Source: Planctomycetota bacterium | GTDB lineage: Bacteria; Planctomycetota; UBA1135; UBA2386 | Length of the DNA: 64,000 nucleotides | Reading direction: 5' to 3' | Assembly (NCBI GenBank): GCA_016716265.1 | Contig: JADJWQ010000006.1 | Coordinates: forward strand, 434,001 to 498,000 | In this document: positions 57,812 to 64,000 of the stretch, one piece after another | How the letters are laid out: every line of letters starts with the position of its first letter | How positions within the stretch are numbered: position 1 is the stretch's first letter | Notes under the pieces: model-generated | What the model was told of the DNA's origin: nothing | The model's input: the letters and a program-made list of their open reading frames with translations, nothing else | Databases searched by the model: none | Position numbers and translations under genes: made by a program

Positions 57812-58984
57812 ATGACGCAGCATCCGAACGGCCCGCTCCGGGCCCGCTCGCTCACCGGTCGCGCCCCCGTCGCGCTCGCCGCGGCGCTGCTCGCGCTCGG
57901 GGCGCTGCTGCCAGCGCAGGACCGCCGGCCGGCCGCGGTCGGTTCCACCGAGTCGTGGATCACGCCGGAGGTGCGGGAGGCGGTCGCCCGCGGTCTCGCC
58001 TTCCTCGCCGCCCAGCAGCACCCGGATGGCTATTGGAGCCAGGACGTCGGCTTCAAGCTCAACACGAACTACCGGGTGACCGCCGAGAACGTGCCGCACA
58101 TCGGCGTGACGGCGCTGGCGCTGATCAGCTTCCTGGCCGGCGGCAACGTCCCCGGCCGCGGCACCTACGGCGACGTGCTCGAGCGCGGGCTCGGCTACGT
58201 GCTCTCGCACGTGCAGGACGACGGCTATATCACCGACCAGGGCTCGCGGATGTACAGCCACGCGTTCGCGACGCTGTTCCTGGCGGAGATCTACGGCATG
58301 ACGAGCCGCGCCGACGTGCGCCGCGAGCTGCAATCGGCGGTCAACATCATCGTCGACTCGCAGAACACCGAGGGCGGCTGGCGCTACAAGCCGTTCGCCC
58401 GCGAGTCGGACATGTCGATCACGGTGTGTCAGGTGCTCGCGCTGCGCTCCGCGCGCAACGTGGGCATCGCGGTGCCGGCGCGCACGATCCGCGACGCGGA
58501 GCGCTACGTGCGGCGCAGCGCGGTGCGCAGCGACACGTTCGGTGGCTACGGGCAGCCGTTCCAGGGCTACTCGCCGTACGACGACGGCGGCGCGTTCCGC
58601 TATCAGCTCCGCGGCCACAGCCGCGCGACGTTCCCGCTGACCGCGGCCGGCGTGACGACCCTGCACGCCGCCGGCATCTACGACGACCCGATCATCGACG
58701 ATGCGTTCGACTACATGCGGGACCGGATGGACGAGTTCAACCGGTACTACCAGGGTCACTACTTCTTCTATTACGGCCACTACTACGCGGTGCAGGCGTA
58801 CTACACGGCGGGCGGCAGCCGCTTCGACGACTACTTCCCGCGCATCCGCGAGCAATTGCTCCGCATGCAGCAAATCAATGGGTCGTGGCCGAGCCACGTC
58901 GGGCCGGGCGAGGCCTTCGCAACCGCGGTCGCCACGCTGATCCTCCAGATCCCCTACCAATACCTGCCGATCTTCCAGCGCTGA
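57812..58984 (+). CDS. Exported prenyltransferase/squalene-cyclase-fold repeat protein
   Basis: A 390-residue protein with a signal peptide (APVALAAALLALGALLPAQ) and an alpha/alpha toroid of the prenyltransferase/squalene oxidase repeat type: GLAFLAAQQHPDGYWSQDVG, LGYVLSHVQDDGYITDQGSR, VNIIVDSQNTEGGWRYKPFA, AERYVRRSAVRSDTFGGYGQ and LLRMQQINGSWPSHVGPGEA. No DxDD or other cyclase acid motif is seen, so it is a fold assignment and not an enzyme call. The start at ATG 57812 has AGGA six bases upstream; ATG 57806 is also possible. Such proteins recur next to VWA/DUF4175 genes in planctomycetes, which suggests a shared envelope function. Confidence 0.85.
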   Translation: MTQHPNGPLRARSLTGRAPVALAAALLALGALLPAQDRRPAAVGSTESWITPEVREAVARGLAFLAAQQHPDGYWSQDVGFKLNTNYRVTAENVPHIGVTALALISFLAGGNVPGRGTYGDVLERGLGYVLSHVQDDGYITDQGSRMYSHAFATLFLAEIYGMTSRADVRRELQSAVNIIVDSQNTEGGWRYKPFARESDMSITVCQVLALRSARNVGIAVPARTIRDAERYVRRSAVRSDTFGGYGQPFQGYSPYDDGGAFRYQLRGHSRATFPLTAAGVTTLHAAGIYDDPIIDDAFDYMRDRMDEFNRYYQGHYFFYYGHYYAVQAYYTAGGSRFDDYFPRIREQLLRMQQINGSWPSHVGPGEAFATAVATLILQIPYQYLPIFQR

Positions 58985-59007
58985 GAGCGCCGGCCGACGG
59001 CCGGAGC

Positions 59008-61446
59008 GTGAAGACCCGCCGAGACGCAGCCGTGAGCACGACCGACGAGACCCCCGCCCTTCCCGGTTCGACCGCGCACCCCGTGCCGTCGGGCGGTCGC
59101 CGCCCCGGCGACGAGATCGACGCGCTGCTCGGCCGGCAGCTCGCGCGCCTGCGGCAGCGCTTCCTCGTGCACGGCGGCGGGTGGATGGTCGCCGCACTCA
59201 GCGCGGTCGTCGTCGTCTACTTCACGCTCGACCGGGTGCTGCAGCTGCCCGCCGGGGTCCGCGTGCTGCTGACGCTGATCGCGCTCGGCTTCCTGGTCGC
59301 CGGACTGCGCCGCCGCGTGCTCTATCCACTGCGTCGCGCGGTCGGTCGCGCCGATATCGCACTGGCGATCGAGCGGCGTTTCCCCGCTCTGCACGAGCGA
59401 CTCGTCTCGGCGTGGCAGCTCGACCGGCAGCTGCACGCAGCCGGACCCGGCGGTCCGCGCAACATGTCACCGGCGATGATCGAGGCGCTGGTCGCCGATG
59501 CGCGCGGTGCGATCGCGGAGCTGCCGGTCGGCGAGTTCATCGACCCGCGCCGCACGCGCCGCGTGTGGGGCATCGCGGCCGCGTGCGCGCTGGCGCTCGG
59601 CGTGACGGCGGGCGTGCAGAGCGCCGCGTTCGGTGTGTTCCTGTCGCGCGCTCTCGGACTCGCGGTCGAGTACCCGCGCCTGACGCGACTCGAGCTCTTG
59701 CTCGACGAGGCGGGCGACTACCGCGTCGAGCGACTCGCGCCCGATCGGCTCCTCGTCACGCTGGCGGCCGGCGACGACCTGCCGGTCCGCGTCGTCGCGC
59801 ACGGCCGCATCCCGGACGCCGTGCGACTCGTGCTGGACGGCGCGCGCGGCATGCCGGGCGAGATCGAGATGCTCCAGCGCCGCGCGCAGCCCGAGGTGTT
59901 CGCGTACACCTTCCGGCGCCTGCGCGGCACCTTTGCGTTCCACGCGCGCGGCGGTGACGACCCGCGCGGTGACGTCGACGTCGAGGTGCGCACCGTCGAG
60001 CCACCGCTGGTCGGCACCGTGACGGCGGCGCTCGAGTTCCCGGCCTACACCGGGCTCGAGCCAGTGTCGCGCTCCGGCGGTGCGATCGAGGCGGTCGAGG
60101 GCACGCGCGCGCAGCTGACGGTGACGACCACCGCGCCGGTGCGCCGCGCCATGCTGAGGTTCCTCGACGCCGGCACCGAGATCGAGCTGCAGCCGACGCG
60201 CCTCGCCGACGACTCCGGCGAGGGCGAGGCATTCGAGGGGACGTTCGTCGTCGCGCAGAGCGATCGCTACGAGATCCACCTCGAGAGCACCGCCGGCCTG
60301 CGCAATCCGCGGCCGGGCAGCTATCCGATCGTCGCGCTGAAGGACCACGCCCCGATCGGCCGCATGCTGCTGCCGGACGGCGCCGACATCCACGTCGCGC
60401 TCGCCGGGGCGCGGATCCCCGTGCGCGTGATCGCCGAGGACGACTTCGGGCTCGCCGCGCTGCGGCTCGTCGCCCACCTCGAGCGCAGCGAGCAGGGCCT
60501 CGACGTCCCGCTGTGGACGGCCCCCGACGAGCCGGGTCCGGCCGCCGTGCGCACGGCGACGCGCACGGTGCTGGTCGACCTCGTCGAGCTCGCGGCAGCG
60601 GGACCCGCGCCGACGCCCGGCGACACCATCGCGCTGACGGTCGCGGTGACGGACAACCGCGAGCCGGAGAGCTCGGTCACCGAGCTCGCGCCACGGCCGG
60701 TCTACGTCGTCGAGCTCGCCGAGCTGCAACGCCGCATCAACGGCCATTTCCGGCGCGTGCGCGAGGACGTCGAGCAGGCGCTCGAGCTGCAGCGCGAGCG
60801 CATCGACCGGCTCGCCGCGATCCGCGAGGACGTGCCCGACCCCGCCCGCGGACGCTCGGCGCAGCTCGTCGCACTGCAGGTCGACCAGGGTCGCATCCTG
60901 CAGACGAGCCGCCGCGTGCACGACGCGCTGATGCGCGCCTTCGACGCGCACCTGTTCAACGGCCTGGAGGGCGCCGAGTCGCTGAACGCCCCGCTCGTCG
61001 AGCAGCTGTTCCTCGAGGTGCACGGCCGGAGCGACGCCGCCGAGGCGGAGCTGCCGGCGTTCTACCGCGCGGTGCGCGAGGCGCAGCGCAGCGGTCGCAT
61101 CGGCCCGATGGAGAAGGTGCTCGATCCGGTGCTCGACATGACGCTGCGCGCCGATCGGCTGGCGAACGAGCTCGCCGGGCCGACGGTCGACCAGCTGGAG
61201 GCGGCCGGCGTGGCGACGACCCGCGCGCAGGTCGCCGGCCACCTGGAGCGCGTGGCGGCTTTGCAACAAGAGATCACGACCGAACTGGAGCAGCTGCTGA
61301 GCCGTCTGGACGAATGGAACGAGTTCCAGGACGTGGTGCAGCAGGCGCGCGCGCTGCGCGACGCACAGCGCGACGTCGAGACCCGGACCGAAGCGCTCCG
61401 CGGGGGCGCCGGCGGCGAGCAGGACACGAGGAGGCCCGGACGATGA
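59008..61446 (+). CDS. DUF4175-like membrane protein
   Basis: About 812 residues, starting at GTG 59008 (a GTG at 59032 giving VSTTDETPALPGS is equally plausible). The N-terminal region has two closely spaced membrane helices (GWMVAALSAVVVVYFTLD; VLLTLIALGFLVAGL) and a third (GIAAACALALGVTAGVQ), followed by a long exported beta-rich region (about 220-560) with Ig-like repeats (TVTAALEFPAYTGLEPVSRS; LKDHAPIGRMLLPDGADIHV). The C-terminal third is coiled coil (FRRVREDVEQALELQRERID; ELEQLLSRLDEWNEFQDVVQ). This layout matches DUF4175-type proteins next to MoxR/VWA genes. The TGA overlaps the next ATG as ATGA. Confidence 0.78.
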   Translation: MKTRRDAAVSTTDETPALPGSTAHPVPSGGRRPGDEIDALLGRQLARLRQRFLVHGGGWMVAALSAVVVVYFTLDRVLQLPAGVRVLLTLIALGFLVAGLRRRVLYPLRRAVGRADIALAIERRFPALHERLVSAWQLDRQLHAAGPGGPRNMSPAMIEALVADARGAIAELPVGEFIDPRRTRRVWGIAAACALALGVTAGVQSAAFGVFLSRALGLAVEYPRLTRLELLLDEAGDYRVERLAPDRLLVTLAAGDDLPVRVVAHGRIPDAVRLVLDGARGMPGEIEMLQRRAQPEVFAYTFRRLRGTFAFHARGGDDPRGDVDVEVRTVEPPLVGTVTAALEFPAYTGLEPVSRSGGAIEAVEGTRAQLTVTTTAPVRRAMLRFLDAGTEIELQPTRLADDSGEGEAFEGTFVVAQSDRYEIHLESTAGLRNPRPGSYPIVALKDHAPIGRMLLPDGADIHVALAGARIPVRVIAEDDFGLAALRLVAHLERSEQGLDVPLWTAPDEPGPAAVRTATRTVLVDLVELAAAGPAPTPGDTIALTVAVTDNREPESSVTELAPRPVYVVELAELQRRINGHFRRVREDVEQALELQRERIDRLAAIREDVPDPARGRSAQLVALQVDQGRILQTSRRVHDALMRAFDAHLFNGLEGAESLNAPLVEQLFLEVHGRSDAAEAELPAFYRAVREAQRSGRIGPMEKVLDPVLDMTLRADRLANELAGPTVDQLEAAGVATTRAQVAGHLERVAALQQEITTELEQLLSRLDEWNEFQDVVQQARALRDAQRDVETRTEALRGGAGGEQDTRRPGR

Positions 61447-64000
61447 GCGGACGATCGAGACTGGGGGCGGGTTCGCTGCGCGCGGCGGTCGCCGCGATCG
61501 CATGCGCGGCGCTCGGAACTGGCGCCGGCTTCGGCGCGCTCGGCCTCGGTGCGCCAAGCCTCGCCGCCGTGGTGCTGTGGGCGACGACCACGCCCGCCGC
61601 GGCGCAGCGCGACGCGACCGACGTGCGGCGGCTGCAGCAGGAGATCCTGCGCAAGGCCGAGCGGCTGCGCTCGCTGATGGAGAGCCTGTTGGCGCGCTAC
61701 GAGAAGCAGGGCGACGCGGAGAAGGTCCGCCTGCTGAAGCAGGGGCTCGCGCACCTGCAGAGCGCCGCGATCCTCGACGACGTCGCGCGCGTGCAGCAGG
61801 ACCTCGAGAGCGACGCGATCAACGAGGCGCTGCGCCGCCAGCAGGAGATCGTCACCGAGCTCGAGGGGCTGATCGCCATCCTGCTCGAGCGGCCGACGGT
61901 CGAGAAGCTCGACGAGGAGATCCGCCGCACCGAGGCCCGCATCGCCGACGTCGACGAGCTGTCGCGCCGCCAGCGCGAGCTCCGCGAGGAGACGCAGCGC
62001 GCGCGCGAGGGGCAGCTGTCGGAGGCGGAGCGCGACCTGACGCAGCAGCTCGGCGAGCTGTCGCGCGAGCTGCGCCGGGAGGCCGACGAGAACCAGCGCC
62101 AGGCCGGCGCGCGGCGCCCGGTGCTCGAGAACGCGCTGCGCGACGTCGAGCAGCTGCTGCGCGAGCAGGGCGAGCTCGAGCGCTCGGCGCGCGCCGAGGC
62201 GACCGGGGAACGGTCCGACCAGACCCGCGAGCTGTCGTTCCAGAGCGGCGCGGTCAACCAGGACCAGCGCGACCTGCAGGCGGCGATCGACCGCGCGCAG
62301 GACCTCGCCGGCGTCGAGCGGCAGGCGCGCGAGCTCGCCGACGCGGCTCGTCGCGGCGACGACGACCGCGCGCAGCGCGCGCGCGACCGCGTCGAGTCGG
62401 GCCTGGGGCGGCTCGCGGCGGGCACTCCCGAGGAGCAGGAGCTCGAACGGCGCCAGCTCGAGGACCTCGCGCGGCAGATCGCCGAGGCGCCGGTGCCGCA
62501 GAGCGGCGACCGGCAGCAGGCCAGGCGTGAGCAGCTCGCCCAGGTCGGCGAGGCGGTCGCGGACTCGCTGCAGCGGATGCTCGGCGAGCAGCGCGGCCGC
62601 GCCGCCGAGCAGCAGGCGCGGCTCGCGCAGCGCTCGCAGCAGCTCGCGGACGCGATGCGCGAGGCCGGTGCGCCGACGCCGACCGGTGGCGCCGAGCAGC
62701 CCCAGACCGGCCAGCAGCCGGACGCCGGGCAGCAGCCGCAGGCAGGACAGCAGCCGCAGACGGGACAGCAGCCGGACGCCGGGCAGCAGCTGCAGGCAGG
62801 ACAGCAGCCGCAGACGGGACAGCAGCCGGACGCCGGGCAGCAGCCGCAGCAGGGGCAGCAGCCGAGCCGCAACGAAGCCGCGGCGCGCGCCGCCGAGCGC
62901 GCCGCCGAGGCGATGCAGCGCGCCGCCGACGCGACCCGCGAGGGCTCGCTCGACGCCGCCCGCGCCGCCGCCGCGGAGGCCGCCCGCGAGGCGGCCGGCG
63001 CGCGCGAGGCCTTCGAGCGCGCCAACCCCGACGCCGCCGACCGGGCCGGCCGCATGGCGAGCGACGCCGACCGCACCGCGCGGACGCTGCGGAACTCGAG
63101 CCCGCAAGCGGAGCAGCAGGCCGAGGGCCGCGCCGCCGACGCGCTGCAGCAATCGGAGCAGGCGCTGCGCGACGCCGCCGAGACGCTGCGCAACGCGGAG
63201 CAGCAGTCGTCCGCGGCGGCCCCGGAGGACGTGCAGCGCGAGCTCGAGCGCTCGCGGGACGCGCTGCAGCAGGCGCGCGACGAGCTGCAGGACGCGCTCC
63301 AGCAGGAGAACCGGCCGCGCGACGCCGCACTGGAAGGGGCGCGCCAGCGGCAGCGGGAGCTGCAGCAGCGCGCCGAGCAGCTCGGCGAGCGGGCGCAGCA
63401 GGCCGGTTCGCAGGGCGAGCTGACGCCGGAGCAGGCGCAGGCGGCACGCGAGGCGATGGACCGCGCGGACGCGGCGATGCAGCGCGCGTCCGAGGCGCTG
63501 CAGAGCGGCCAGCAGGCGACCGCCGGCACCCAGCAGCGCAATGCTGCCGACGCGCTCGACCGGGCGGCCGAGGACATGGCGCGCAACCGGCCGCTCGACG
63601 AGCAGCAGCGCCAGGCGATGAACGACCTGGCCGAGCGGCAGGACCAGCTGCGCGAGGACATCGTGCAGCTCGCCGAGCTGACCCGGCAGGAGCGCAACGA
63701 GCGCGCCGCGCAGGCGCTCGACCGCGCCGCCGAGGCGGCCCGCCGCGCCGAGCAGGCGCTGCAGCGCGGTGACACCGAGGAGGCCGAGCGGCAGCAGCAG
63801 CGCGCGCAGGAGGAGCTCGACCGTGCGCGCCAGGAGCTGCAGCAGGAGCGCGACCGCTACCAGGACCTGCGCCAGGAGGAGCTGCTGTTCCGCACCGAGG
63901 AGGAGCTGCGCGAGTTCCTCGAGCGGCAGAGGCCGATCACCGCGGAGACCGCCGAGGCCAACGCGCAGTCGCGCGATGGCGCGCGGCTGCCGCGCCCGGT
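61443..64000 (+). CDS. Gln/Ala-rich coiled-coil exported protein, 3' end outside window
   Basis: At least 852 residues, open to the right edge. ATG 61443 overlaps the previous stop as ATGA. A signal peptide or anchor lies in residues 10-55 (LRAAVAAIACAALGTGAGFG, ending near TTTPAAAQ). The mature part is almost entirely helical heptads rich in Gln, Glu, Arg and Ala (LEGLIAILLERPTVEKLDEE; QRDLQAAIDRAQDLAGVERQ; ERQDQLREDIVQLAELTRQE), broken at 421-474 by a (Q/D)(T/A)GQQP repeat. Length and composition fit a long periplasmic rod or tether. It resembles the coiled-coil end of DUF4175-type proteins. No enzymatic motif. Co-transcribed with the moxR operon. Further genes may follow outside the window. 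Confidence 0.85.
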   Translation, partial: MSGRSRLGAGSLRAAVAAIACAALGTGAGFGALGLGAPSLAAVVLWATTTPAAAQRDATDVRRLQQEILRKAERLRSLMESLLARYEKQGDAEKVRLLKQGLAHLQSAAILDDVARVQQDLESDAINEALRRQQEIVTELEGLIAILLERPTVEKLDEEIRRTEARIADVDELSRRQRELREETQRAREGQLSEAERDLTQQLGELSRELRREADENQRQAGARRPVLENALRDVEQLLREQGELERSARAEATGERSDQTRELSFQSGAVNQDQRDLQAAIDRAQDLAGVERQARELADAARRGDDDRAQRARDRVESGLGRLAAGTPEEQELERRQLEDLARQIAEAPVPQSGDRQQARREQLAQVGEAVADSLQRMLGEQRGRAAEQQARLAQRSQQLADAMREAGAPTPTGGAEQPQTGQQPDAGQQPQAGQQPQTGQQPDAGQQLQAGQQPQTGQQPDAGQQPQQGQQPSRNEAAARAAERAAEAMQRAADATREGSLDAARAAAAEAAREAAGAREAFERANPDAADRAGRMASDADRTARTLRNSSPQAEQQAEGRAADALQQSEQALRDAAETLRNAEQQSSAAAPEDVQRELERSRDALQQARDELQDALQQENRPRDAALEGARQRQRELQQRAEQLGERAQQAGSQGELTPEQAQAAREAMDRADAAMQRASEALQSGQQATAGTQQRNAADALDRAAEDMARNRPLDEQQRQAMNDLAERQDQLREDIVQLAELTRQERNERAAQALDRAAEAARRAEQALQRGDTEEAERQQQRAQEELDRARQELQQERDRYQDLRQEELLFRTEEELREFLERQRPITAETAEANAQSRDGARLPRP
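62703..62864. repeat. Nine 18-bp tandem repeats coding (Q/D)xGQQP
   Basis: Nine in-frame 18-base units encode QTGQQP, DAGQQP, QAGQQP, QTGQQP, DAGQQL, QAGQQP, QTGQQP, DAGQQP and QQGQQP. A 54-base higher-order pattern (DAG-QAG-QTG) occurs twice almost exactly, from 62721 and from 62775, pointing to recent duplication. The unit is a multiple of three, so copy changes would vary the length of a flexible linker without breaking the frame. Confidence 0.95.

Noticed and set aside
62703..62864. Possible CRISPR or regulatory repeat
   Set aside because: 18-bp units without spacers, in frame and coding for a Gln-rich linker.

Overview
This is a 64 kb chromosomal window from a very GC-rich bacterium. 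Its gene content points to the phylum Planctomycetota, most likely one of the deep high-GC lineages. This is an inference from gene families and not a phylogeny. The clues are several large secreted proteins that share a lineage-type beta-rich module, an ECF-like sigma factor, a MoxR/DUF58/BatA/VWA/DUF4175 cluster, and a complex I operon with a fused NuoB-NuoC-NuoD subunit. I see no tRNA, rRNA, CRISPR array, insertion sequence or prophage. The window reads as core chromosome with patches of lineage-specific secreted proteins.

Region by region. At 0-9.5 kb lie a thioredoxin-fold fragment without a CxxC motif, a decayed secreted beta-helix gene, a secreted M14 carboxypeptidase/serine beta-lactamase fusion, ridA with an overlapping membrane protein gene, pilT, an MgtC/DUF4010 membrane protein, coaD, and a secreted protein. 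At 9.6-23.5 kb a single minus-strand operon encodes all fourteen NADH:quinone oxidoreductase (complex I) modules in twelve genes, nuoA-nuoBCD-nuoEFGHIJKLMN. Most of its junctions are 4-base start/stop overlaps. At 23.6-40.2 kb lie comEC, a thioredoxin-like/helical-toroid protein, a 1245-residue secreted protein with two nidogen-like modules, an S46 dipeptidyl-peptidase, a membrane-embedded spermidine-synthase-like protein, a Uma2-family nuclease-like protein, and a secreted LamG-like protein. At 40.4-46 kb come nucleotide salvage and housekeeping genes: hpt (with an in-frame 15-bp minisatellite) divergent from upp, then tatD, eno, a sigma factor, a pentapeptide-repeat protein and an FtsB-like small membrane protein.

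From 46.3 kb to the right edge runs one co-directional operon: moxR, DUF58, a BatA-like VWA protein, a second VWA/GATase-like protein (with a frameshift near its end), a tiny coupled ORF, a large beta-propeller/TPR protein, a prenyltransferase-fold protein, a DUF4175-like protein, and a Gln-rich coiled-coil protein that leaves the window. The gene overlaps suggest translational coupling. The set looks like an envelope-located MoxR-driven chaperone/VWA system with extra planctomycete-type partners, and its function is unknown. It is the best candidate here for an undescribed system.

Three genes show reading-frame problems: the pseudogene at 472-1276, the DUF58 start near 47350, and the break near 53159. 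If the source is a draft or metagenome assembly, some of these may be sequence errors.
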